The position numbers were made by a program, and so were the translations under genes. From Firmicutes bacterium UBA2598 (GTDB lineage Bacteria; Bacillota; PH28-bin88): 13,605 bases of DNA. Within the stretch, counting starts at the first letter, position 1. The number at the start of each line of letters is the position of its first letter. Of this stretch, positions 6,455-13,475 are shown in pieces. The DNA lies in contig DDKM01000076.1 of assembly GCA_002339345.1 (NCBI GenBank), positions 1-13,605 on the forward strand, written 5' to 3'. The notes below the pieces were generated by a model. The model saw only the letters and a program-made list of their open reading frames with translations, ran no database searches and was not told the DNA's origin.

Positions 6455-7738
6455 ATGCGGGTAGTGGTAGTTGGTGGTGGCTGGGCCGGCACAGCCGCAG
6501 CGATAGCGGCTAAAAAGGCCGGGGCGGACCGCGTGGTATTGCTTGAACGCACGGACATGCTGTTGGGTACCGGCCTGGTGGGTGGTATCATGCGTAACAA
6601 TGGCCGGTTCACCGCAACGGAAGAGATGATGGCCATGGGTGGAGGCGACCTCTTTTTTGCCACCGATGCCATGTCCAGGCACAAGGACATTGAATTCCCG
6701 GGTCATAAGCATGCCAGTCTCTATGATGTGGCGAAAATAGAACCGGAAGTACGCAAACGGGTGCTGGACGCCGGCGTGGAACTGCATCTGGTGGCCAGGG
6801 TGAAGTCAGTCAATGCCGAAGACAGCCGGATCATATCCGTGGTCACCGATGATGATCGGGTCTTCGAAGGCGATGTGTTTGTAGAAACCACCGGTACTTC
6901 CGGTCCCCAAGGCAACTGCACCAAGTATGGTAACGGGTGTGCCATGTGTATGTACCGCTGCCCTTCCTTTGGTCCACGGATTAGTATTGCCGCCAAAATC
7001 GGTGTGCAGGAGTTTGTCGGCAAAAAAGCGGACGGCAGTATTGGTGCCATGAGCGGCTCCTGCAAACTGCATAAGGAATCCCTGGCGGAAGATATCGTCC
7101 ATAAATTAAATACCACCGGAGTGGCTGTAATTCCCATTCCGGAAAAACTGCAAAAGGGCGAAGAGACCCTGACCAAAAAGGCCTGCCAGCAGTATGCTCT
7201 AAAAGAGTTTGCGGAAAACATTATCTTGCTGGATACCGGTCATGCCAAACTGATGAGCCCCTTCTACCCGCTGGATTCTCTACGACAGGTTCCCGGCTTT
7301 GAAAACGCCCGGTTCGAAGACCCGTATGCCGGTGGGATTGGCAATTCCATGCGTTACCTGGCCCTTTCGCCAAGGGATAACTTCCTGAGGGTCAAGGGGG
7401 CGGAAAACCTGTTTTGTGGTGGGGAAAAGGCCGGCTTGCTGGTGGGGCATACCGAGGCCATCGTTACCGGCACCCTGGCCGGGCACAACGCTGTCCGTTT
7501 TCTGGCGAAGCGGGACCTCCTGCAACTGCCTACAGAACTGGCCGTGGGTGATGCCATTGCCTATGTCAATGAGCAGATGCAGACGGAAGAGGGGCTAACC
7601 AAGAAGTACACATTCTCCGGTTCCGTTTACTTCAACCGTATGCTAGAAAAGGGCTTGTATACCACCGATGTAGAAACCATCAAAACGAGGGTAGCGGAAG
7701 CAAAAATGACAGGTGTTTTTGCCAAACCTGTAGTGTAA
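6455..7738 (+). CDS. FAD-dependent oxidoreductase, TrmFO/GidA-like, with a four-cysteine motif
   Basis: A 427-residue flavoprotein. The N-terminal dinucleotide-binding fold has Gly-Gly-Gly-Trp-Ala-Gly at 7-12 and E31 at the end of the second strand, as expected for FAD ribose binding. A C-terminal segment, Asn-Leu-Phe-Cys-Gly-Gly-Glu-Lys-Ala-Gly and the following Gly-His-Thr-Glu-Ala, resembles the FAD-contacting motif of TrmFO/GidA-type proteins. Since the gene sits in a metabolic operon and not with tRNA genes, a small-molecule substrate is more likely. C155, C162, C165 and C169 (ending in Cys-Pro) lie in the substrate half and could hold an iron-sulfur cluster or act as redox thiols. ATG at 6455 has AGGAGGT seven bases upstream. 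With the PLP enzyme and RidA this fits oxidation of an amine or amino acid, or reduction of an unsaturated product; the direction cannot be told from sequence. Confidence 0.82.
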   Translation: MRVVVVGGGWAGTAAAIAAKKAGADRVVLLERTDMLLGTGLVGGIMRNNGRFTATEEMMAMGGGDLFFATDAMSRHKDIEFPGHKHASLYDVAKIEPEVRKRVLDAGVELHLVARVKSVNAEDSRIISVVTDDDRVFEGDVFVETTGTSGPQGNCTKYGNGCAMCMYRCPSFGPRISIAAKIGVQEFVGKKADGSIGAMSGSCKLHKESLAEDIVHKLNTTGVAVIPIPEKLQKGEETLTKKACQQYALKEFAENIILLDTGHAKLMSPFYPLDSLRQVPGFENARFEDPYAGGIGNSMRYLALSPRDNFLRVKGAENLFCGGEKAGLLVGHTEAIVTGTLAGHNAVRFLAKRDLLQLPTELAVGDAIAYVNEQMQTEEGLTKKYTFSGSVYFNRMLEKGLYTTDVETIKTRVAEAKMTGVFAKPVV

Positions 7739-7825
7739 ATATCCGCAGCTTGCCCAGAAAGTAGCCTTGCCAGCCATGGAGGTCTTGAAGAAGGAGTGTG
7801 CAAGATCCATGGAGGAGGCGAGGTT

Positions 7826-9232
7826 ATGCCGGGTCAATTAACGGTTTTGCACTGGCTTTACATCATTGTGGTTCTAGTTGTACTGACAATCATGGCCATG
7901 CGCCGGGACACCATCCTGCCGTGCCTTTTGGGCCTACTGGTTTTTGGTTTTGTGGCCAAGGGCGGCAGCCTTGTTGGGGCAATTTCCACTGTCTATAATG
8001 CACTGGTGGCGGCCGGCGGGGAATTTTGGGGGATTATCACGGTAATTTCCCTTGTGGTGGCCATGTCCAAATCACTGAATGACATCGGGGCGGATTATAT
8101 CATCATGCGCCCGGCCGCCCGAGCTATGGTTAATGCCCACGGGGCGTACTGGATTCTTGGCCTGGGCATGATGGTGTTCGCCTGGTTTGTATGGCCTAGC
8201 CCGGCCGTGGCCCTGATCGGCGCTATCATGTTACCGGTGGCGATCAGGGCAGGGCTGCCCAGTGTGGGTGCGGCTATGTCCATGAACCTGTTTGGACATG
8301 GTGTTGCCCTTTCCAGTGACTACATTATTCAGGGTGCACCCGGGATTACCGCTCGGGCCGCCGGGTTTCCCGATGCCGGCGGAGTGCTCGGACCTAGTTT
8401 TCCCCTGTGGTTAACCATGAGCGTGGTTGCAACCACCGCTGGCTATTTTATGGTTCGGCGCAGCTTGCGGGAAGAGCATGAAATCCATTCTGCAGAACGC
8501 AAGCGCTATGCCGATGAAGAGAGTAAACAAAAACAAAAAACGGCCACCACCGGCGCTTACCTGGTTGCCATCCTGCTACCGGTGGCCCTGGTGTTGGATG
8601 TGGTAGCCATGTTGCGGCTAGGCTTGCGGGGTGGTGATGCTACCGCCCTGGTTGGTGGCACCGCCGCCCTGATCATGACCGTGGGAGCCATCACCCAGTA
8701 TGGTTCCGATGCTTTGGAAAAGATCACCGATTATGTGCGCGACGGTTTTATGTTTGGGATTAAGATTTTTGCACCGGTGATAGTGATTGGCGGGTTTTTC
8801 TTCCTGGGATCGGGAGAAATCATGCCCAACATCGTGGGAGAAACTGTGTATAATGTATCTCCCGACGGTATCCTGGCCGATATTGGGCACGCCCTGGCGG
8901 GAATAGTTCCCCTGACCAGGATTCCCGTAGCCATCCTCACTTTCATTGTGGCCGTCATAACTGGCCTGGACGGTTCCGGTTTTTCCGGTTTGCCGCTGGT
9001 GGGTTCACTGGCGCAAACCTTCAGTACTGCGGCCGAAGTGAATAAGGGCACCCTAGCCGCCTTGGGCCAAATTACCACCATCTGGGTTGGTGGTGGGACC
9101 CTGGTGCCCTGGGGGCTCATCCCCGTGGCAGCCATTGCCGGTATTGAACCATTTGAACTGGCCAGGCGGAATTTCTGGCCGGTGGTTATGGGACTGGTTG
9201 CCATGCTGGTGGTGGCCATCATAATAATGTAG
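7826..9232 (+). CDS. multi-pass permease, ion-transporter (IT) superfamily-like
   Basis: A 468-residue integral membrane protein with about ten to twelve hydrophobic segments in two halves, separated by a strongly charged cytoplasmic linker at about 212-240. The first half contains Asn-Leu-Phe-Gly-His-Gly-Val-Ala-Leu-Ser-Ser-Asp at 154-165. The second half contains a similar Thr-Gly-Leu-Asp-Gly-Ser-Gly-Phe-Ser-Gly-Leu-Pro at 379-390, as expected for the paired re-entrant substrate loops of GntP/DcuC/CitMHS-like carriers. These carriers import organic acids or amino acids with H+ or Na+, so this is the likely uptake (or exchange) route for the pathway substrate. ATG at 7826 is preferred because GGAGGAGGCGAGG lies directly upstream. 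An in-frame GTG at 7796 would add ten polar residues that include that binding site. The gap of 87 bases to the FAD gene carries CCATGGAGG twice (7774 and 7807) but no clear terminator. Confidence 0.82.
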   Translation: MPGQLTVLHWLYIIVVLVVLTIMAMRRDTILPCLLGLLVFGFVAKGGSLVGAISTVYNALVAAGGEFWGIITVISLVVAMSKSLNDIGADYIIMRPAARAMVNAHGAYWILGLGMMVFAWFVWPSPAVALIGAIMLPVAIRAGLPSVGAAMSMNLFGHGVALSSDYIIQGAPGITARAAGFPDAGGVLGPSFPLWLTMSVVATTAGYFMVRRSLREEHEIHSAERKRYADEESKQKQKTATTGAYLVAILLPVALVLDVVAMLRLGLRGGDATALVGGTAALIMTVGAITQYGSDALEKITDYVRDGFMFGIKIFAPVIVIGGFFFLGSGEIMPNIVGETVYNVSPDGILADIGHALAGIVPLTRIPVAILTFIVAVITGLDGSGFSGLPLVGSLAQTFSTAAEVNKGTLAALGQITTIWVGGGTLVPWGLIPVAAIAGIEPFELARRNFWPVVMGLVAMLVVAIIIM

Positions 9233-9264
9233 TGTGGTCCATCAAGGCCGGGCGGTAACTGTTT

Positions 9265-9286
9265 GAAGACACCCGGTCTTCTTTGT
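9265..9286 (+). terminator. weak hairpin between convergent genes
   Basis: GAAGAC (9265-9270) pairs with GTCTTC (9276-9281) around a five-base loop and is followed by TTTGTT. It lies 32 bases after the permease stop, between genes that converge here, so termination is expected. The stem is short and the T run poor. A terminator for the minus-strand gene is not visible. Confidence 0.35.
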
Positions 9287-9321
9287 TCCAGGGGAGGTAT
9301 CCTGTTGCAAGGGCTCCGGTC

Positions 9322-10188
9322 TTAGGGAGTCAGTTCACTGAAAAAGGCGTTGTTCTGGAACAACAGCACTGCCGTCATATCGGTATCCTCCATCCAGCGG
9401 ATCACCTGGCGGTGCTGGGATTCCGGCCCCAGGCTGACCACCAGATGAGGTTTTTCCAGTGGCAGTTTGGTCAGGCGGAGGTTGACGGTAGAATGCGGTA
9501 ACAGGTTGGCCTTGGCCCTTTTCAGCAGCTGTACCGTTAGTGGGTGGGCCTCACGGGCCAGGGCAACGGGGTCATATCCCTTGCCGTGTAGTGTACTGGC
9601 CACCGCAGGGGCTAGCCCGTTGCCAAAACCGCTGGAGATGATCAAGGCCCTTTTATTACGGGTTGGGGCCAGGGATTGCAGCCCGAAAACCGCTTGTTTG
9701 GGGACGGCTTTGATCTGGAAGGATTCGGTATGATCACACAGGTACCGGTCACCTGGGCTGGGAACACAGAGGGCCAAGGCCACAACCTGCTCGGGATACA
9801 TGCCCACAACTGCGCCGGGAATGTTAATCTGGGATGGATGGCGCCAGATTACGGCATAAACTGTGGAGAGGGGCAACAGGTTGGCGCCGGTTTCCGGCGC
9901 TACCCGGCAGAACATGATATAGGTTGCGGTGGGTAAAGGGAAACCCCTGATTACCATGGCTGTGCTGCCCGTTGGGGGAGGAGGCAGGGGAGGGCTATCC
10001 TTCCACTGGCTGTTTTGGTAAAGACAGTCCCCCAGCCAGTCACAACCACACAGATCGCTCCCCATCAGGTGGGAACATAGGGGGCAGGTATGCAGCTGGG
10101 CTAAGAGGCATGGACACTGGTCCTCCAGGTGGTAGAACCGGCAGAGGGTACTGGGCTGATGGGTCAATTGGGCACTCAAGTCCGTCAC
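9322..10188 (-). CDS. cysteine-rich protein with a ferredoxin-reductase-like nucleotide-binding domain
   Basis: A 288-residue protein on the opposite strand from all its neighbours. The N-terminus holds eight cysteines in 40 residues (C16, C25, C27, C35, C38, C47, C49, C55), enough for one or two iron-sulfur clusters or zinc sites, ending in Cys-Asp-Trp-Leu-Gly-Asp-Cys-Leu-Tyr-Gln. A proline-rich linker follows at 66-73. Residues about 180-250 look like the NAD(P) domain of dihydroorotate dehydrogenase electron-transfer subunits: Ala-Leu-Ile-Ile-Ser-Ser-Gly-Phe-Gly-Asn-Gly-Leu-Ala-Pro at 181-194. A classic FAD-barrel motif is not obvious, so flavin binding is uncertain. GTG at 10188 (complement) has AGAAGGGA just upstream; the overlapping ATG leads straight into a stop. 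It is transcribed divergently from the B12 operon across a 59-base gap. An electron-donor role for the cobalamin enzyme is possible but unproven. Confidence 0.65.
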   Translation of the reverse strand: MTDLSAQLTHQPSTLCRFYHLEDQCPCLLAQLHTCPLCSHLMGSDLCGCDWLGDCLYQNSQWKDSPPLPPPPTGSTAMVIRGFPLPTATYIMFCRVAPETGANLLPLSTVYAVIWRHPSQINIPGAVVGMYPEQVVALALCVPSPGDRYLCDHTESFQIKAVPKQAVFGLQSLAPTRNKRALIISSGFGNGLAPAVASTLHGKGYDPVALAREAHPLTVQLLKRAKANLLPHSTVNLRLTKLPLEKPHLVVSLGPESQHRQVIRWMEDTDMTAVLLFQNNAFFSELTP

Positions 10189-10247
10189 ATCCCTTCTGTT
10201 TTCGATATGATCAGGGTATGCGGTGGGACAATCTGGGGTGACAAAAG

Positions 10248-10511
10248 ATGTGGGAAAAGGATCAAGGGGGGAGTTTGGTGGGCCGGGTAATGGATCAGGT
10301 CATGGATGCCATTGACCTGGAAACGGTTTTGGCGTGCCGGGATGTGGAAGAGGGACGGGGTATGATCCTGGAACTAATGAAGGAACTGGGCTTTCACGAT
10401 GTGGATGTGGTGTTTATTCAGCACGAAGGTCCTGGTGTCAGGGTAAGGGCCAGAGCATACATCCACCGTTCCGGGGACAAATACGGGTGGTTGGAAGTGC
10501 GGGACAAGTAA
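10248..10511 (+). CDS. small 87-residue protein before the B12 mutase
   Basis: I do not recognise this protein. It has a helical first half (about 11-50), then an alternating beta-like stretch with Val-Asp-Val-Val-Phe-Ile-Gln-His and Val-Arg-Val-Arg-Ala-Arg-Ala-Tyr. There is no membrane segment and a single cysteine (C30). ATG at 10248 has GGGGTG seven bases upstream. GTG at 10278, which would give 77 residues, has a better binding site (AAGGGGGGAG) four bases upstream and removes a non-conserved-looking N-terminus, so the shorter form may be the true one. The stop is 13 bases before the mutase, clearly the same operon. OraSE, KamDE and glutamate mutase all have a smaller subunit, so a subunit or chaperone role is a fair hypothesis, but this sequence does not resemble OraS. 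Confidence 0.65.
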   Translation: MWEKDQGGSLVGRVMDQVMDAIDLETVLACRDVEEGRGMILELMKELGFHDVDVVFIQHEGPGVRVRARAYIHRSGDKYGWLEVRDK

Positions 10512-10524
10512 AGGGGGTAAACCC

Positions 10525-12351
10525 ATGACTGAACGGAAAAAGGTTTTGCTTGTGCCCCTGGATCCAGTCCATGACATTGGTCTGAAGATGATCCGGACGG
10601 GCCTGGACAGAGCGGGACATACGACAGCGCTGTTGCCGCCTGACCTGACGGTGGAAGAAGTGGTCAGGGAAATCCAGCAACAGGAAGCGGATATCGTGAT
10701 GGTCAGCCGTACCCTGGGGTACGGTGTGGCGGAACTGTTGTCCAGGTTTGTGGATCTGGCGGATGCCACTGGTGTGCGGGACAAGGTGAAGATCGCCATC
10801 GGCGGTATGGCCATCCGGCCGGAATTGGCTGCCGAGCTGGGATTCGATGCTGGTTTTGGCCCCGGTACCACCGTGGAGCAGGCAGTAGCTTTTGTGGAGG
10901 GACGGGAATATGTGCCGGACACCACCCGTTTTAGCAAAACCAAGCGGGATATGACATCAGGGTACTCTTACCAGTACCGGCACCAGTATATTGGCGAGTT
11001 GCTGGGGCAGATTTCCACCATGATCATGGATTGGGTGCAGGATAAAACCTCCCCTGGAGTGGAAAGGGCCAAGGTTAGGGAAGAGTTATGGGATATGCGG
11101 AAGTGGTATGCCTATGAGGAAAATACCGAGTTTATCAGGGAATATCCCAAACTTTGTGGCGATATGCCACGGAAATACTGGCTAGAGGGGCAACTACATC
11201 CCAAAACAAGGCGTTTCACCAGGGAGGAGATTCTTGGTCTGGAACGGTACCTTGATGATGTGAAATCCCGCATGTCGGTATTAAAGTTGCAACATACTCT
11301 TCCCAAACCGATTGTTTTTAACCAGTATGGTACCGGTTGCCCCTATATGGACATTGGACACAACAAGATGAGTGAGGCTTGGGGGGTGGACGGGGTTGTC
11401 CACTTCGATCCGTCATGGGGTGCCAGAACGGAGGGCTTCCTGGACGGTTTTCTGACCCATCAGGAGGATGGTACCGTCATAACGCCAGCCAACCTGAACC
11501 GCATCAAGGGCTCCCTGGAACCCTCCACCCTATGGCAGGTACGGGCTCACCGGGGGTTGAACACTCCCGAAACAGTGGTGTTGGCTGGCCTGTTTAAGGC
11601 GGACCTCACCAAAATCAATTTTTGTTATGGCTCCCTTGGTGCCGGTACCGATCCGGCCAGAATGCTAGTGGATGCTTACCATTCCATCCTGTATGCAATC
11701 AAGTATGGTATGCCCTTTGATGTGGTGACCAATGAGGAATTATGCGGTGTGCCGGCCCATAAAGCCTTTGCTGGAATGTTGATCGTCACGGACTTTGCCG
11801 TTCGTTTAGGTGGCCGGCCAATCCTGCAACCCCTCTTTGCCTTCTCGCCTGAGGTGATGATTGGCGGGCAAATGCGCGATAATTATGTTGATTTCAATGC
11901 AGCCAAGATTATGGCCCTCCGGCAAATTACCGACGCTCCCATTTGGCCGGGGGCACCCATTGGATTTTTAACCCATGATGAAGACAGGGTGCAGTCCAGC
12001 ACGACCACTGCCCTTCATGCCTGCCTCGCCAGCTCTCTGGAAGTGGAGGCTATTTCCATTGCATCGTCTGATGAGGCCTATTCAGGGGGACCCATTTCCG
12101 TCCCATCAAAAATTGATACCCTAAGGGCGGTAGCAGAAGGATTTCGCTTCTTTGGCCAAACGAAAATCCAACCGGGACCGGCGGCGGAACAGTGGGCAGC
12201 CAAACTGGTGGAGGACATCCAACAGGTGCTGGTACAGGTGGTGGAGGAGGGAGACTTTCTCCGGGCTGTGTATAAGGGATTGCTGGGCAGCCAGGCTGAA
12301 GGGGCCTACCCCGGCAGGGCTGGACGGGACACCGTGACCAGGAAGGCATAA
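10525..12351 (+). CDS. adenosylcobalamin-dependent mutase, B12 domain fused to a TIM-barrel-like domain
   Basis: A 608-residue protein. Residues about 5-128 are a Rossmann-like B12-binding domain with Asp-Pro-Val-His-Asp-Ile-Gly at 13-19 (H16 being the probable lower cobalt ligand), Ser-Arg-Thr-Leu at 61-64 and the Gly-Gly pair at 93-94. After a linker (about 130-250), residues 260-550 look like the catalytic TIM barrel of glutamate mutase epsilon and related aminomutases, with Asn-Gln-Tyr-Gly-Thr-Gly-Cys-Pro at 266-273 and repeated alpha/beta units rich in Gly and acidic turns. Such enzymes shift a group between adjacent carbons through the 5'-deoxyadenosyl radical. No lysine stands where KamE and OraE bind PLP in the B12 domain, which favours a PLP-free carbon-skeleton rearrangement. 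The substrate is unknown. ATG at 10525 follows AAGGGGGT. The next gene starts two bases after the stop. Confidence 0.78.
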   Translation: MTERKKVLLVPLDPVHDIGLKMIRTGLDRAGHTTALLPPDLTVEEVVREIQQQEADIVMVSRTLGYGVAELLSRFVDLADATGVRDKVKIAIGGMAIRPELAAELGFDAGFGPGTTVEQAVAFVEGREYVPDTTRFSKTKRDMTSGYSYQYRHQYIGELLGQISTMIMDWVQDKTSPGVERAKVREELWDMRKWYAYEENTEFIREYPKLCGDMPRKYWLEGQLHPKTRRFTREEILGLERYLDDVKSRMSVLKLQHTLPKPIVFNQYGTGCPYMDIGHNKMSEAWGVDGVVHFDPSWGARTEGFLDGFLTHQEDGTVITPANLNRIKGSLEPSTLWQVRAHRGLNTPETVVLAGLFKADLTKINFCYGSLGAGTDPARMLVDAYHSILYAIKYGMPFDVVTNEELCGVPAHKAFAGMLIVTDFAVRLGGRPILQPLFAFSPEVMIGGQMRDNYVDFNAAKIMALRQITDAPIWPGAPIGFLTHDEDRVQSSTTTALHACLASSLEVEAISIASSDEAYSGGPISVPSKIDTLRAVAEGFRFFGQTKIQPGPAAEQWAAKLVEDIQQVLVQVVEEGDFLRAVYKGLLGSQAEGAYPGRAGRDTVTRKA

Positions 12352-12353
12352 AC

Positions 12354-13475
12354 ATGGACATCACGAGTAACCTGCAACCCGGCTTAACCATAGGTATTGC
12401 CGGCACTGCCAAGAATACCGGGAAAACCACCACCACCGCCACTTTGATGGAAGGTCTGGCCTCCCGGGGTATCCGGTTAGGTTTGACCAGCATCGGTTAT
12501 GACGGTGAAAGCATTGATAATGTAACAGGTTTGCCCAAACCAAGACTACGTTTCCGGGCGGGGGAACTGGTGGCTACAGCGGAGCGTTGCCTACAGAGTG
12601 GCACTGCTGTTTTAAAGGTAAGGGGGAAGACACCTTTCCGGACACCCCTTGGCCAGGTGGTACTGGCCGAGGTGGTGAGGGGCGGCCTGGTGGTACTAGC
12701 CGGTCCGAACAAATCGGAGGACTTGCGACAGGTGCTGGTGGGATTGGCCAATCTTGGCGCCCAGATCATCATGGTGGACGGGGCGCTAAACCGGATGGCG
12801 CCCATGGTGGAAACCAAAGGACTGGTATTGGCTACCGGGGCTGCACGACAACCCGACATCCCCCTGTTAGCTGCAGAAACGGCAGCCCTGGCCGCCATGT
12901 GCCGCCTAACCGTCATACCACAGGCGCCAACGGATCTGAAAGGTGGATCACCTCTGCTGATTTACCGAAATGGCCAGGCAGTATTGGAAGGAATATCATC
13001 CCTGGTTGATGAAACCCTTGCCACCCAGTTGGTGGAAAGGGTGACAAACTTAATAACCGACGGTGAATCAGGAACAGAGCGGCCCTTGTTGTGGATTCCC
13101 GGAGTAATCACCCAGGCCGGGTGGCGGTGCCTGGCGGAGAGGTGGCCGTCCGGTATCCGTCTCGACCTGGTGTTGCCGGATCCAGTTAAGGTAATGGTGG
13201 CCGGACAGGCTACGGAAACCTGGGAGTATGTCCAGACCCTGTCCGCCCAGGGGGTTCAGATCATGACAAAGAATCCCCTTCCCCTCCTGGCGGTCACAGT
13301 CAACCCTTTTTTTCCCCGTTACCGCTACGAGGTTCACGATTACGAACCTGCCTACGTGGACGCTACGGCTTTGCGCCGGGCAGTGGCAGATGCGGTTGGT
13401 CCGGTGGTGTGGGATGTGGTGCAAAATCCGGCCGGGCTGGTAAACCGCCTGTTGCAGTGGATGACGGCCAGATAG
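12354..13475 (+). CDS. KamB-like P-loop ATPase, probable mutase reactivase
   Basis: A 373-residue P-loop protein resembling KamB, the ATPase half of the reactivase that swaps damaged cobalamin out of lysine 5,6-aminomutase. The Walker A loop is Gly-Thr-Ala-Lys-Asn-Thr-Gly-Lys-Thr-Thr at 17-26, with five instead of four residues between the glycines. Leu-Gly-Leu-Thr-Ser-Ile-Gly-Tyr-Asp-Gly-Glu (42-52), the Asp with Val-Thr-Gly-Leu-Pro-Lys-Pro after it (55-63), and a later Met-Val-Asp-Gly-Ala-Leu-Asn-Arg match the pattern I recall for that family. So does a late Ala-Val-Thr-Val-Asn-Pro. ATG at 12354 lies two bases after the mutase stop with GGAAGG inside the mutase gene, so it is translationally coupled. 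KamB normally pairs with a MutS-like KamC; none is visible in the remaining 130 bases. Confidence 0.78.
   Translation: MDITSNLQPGLTIGIAGTAKNTGKTTTTATLMEGLASRGIRLGLTSIGYDGESIDNVTGLPKPRLRFRAGELVATAERCLQSGTAVLKVRGKTPFRTPLGQVVLAEVVRGGLVVLAGPNKSEDLRQVLVGLANLGAQIIMVDGALNRMAPMVETKGLVLATGAARQPDIPLLAAETAALAAMCRLTVIPQAPTDLKGGSPLLIYRNGQAVLEGISSLVDETLATQLVERVTNLITDGESGTERPLLWIPGVITQAGWRCLAERWPSGIRLDLVLPDPVKVMVAGQATETWEYVQTLSAQGVQIMTKNPLPLLAVTVNPFFPRYRYEVHDYEPAYVDATALRRAVADAVGPVVWDVVQNPAGLVNRLLQWMTAR

Noticed and set aside
7774..7815. Direct repeat CCATGGAGG (two copies) as a regulatory element
   Set aside because: Nine bases that largely consist of a ribosome-binding-like GGAGG can recur by chance, and there are only two copies.
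7776..7841. 21-codon ORF in the gap before the permease, possible leader peptide
   Set aside because: There is no ribosome binding site, no codon run typical of attenuation, and no alternative hairpin pair with a T tract.
10189..10247. Cobalamin riboswitch before the B12 operon
   Set aside because: The gap is only 59 bases, far shorter than a B12 riboswitch, and lacks its conserved B12-box-like sequence.
10525..12351. Assignment as OraE or KamDE
   Set aside because: The domain order differs from OraE, the PLP lysine is missing, and no Ord, OrtAB, Kdd or Kce gene is nearby.
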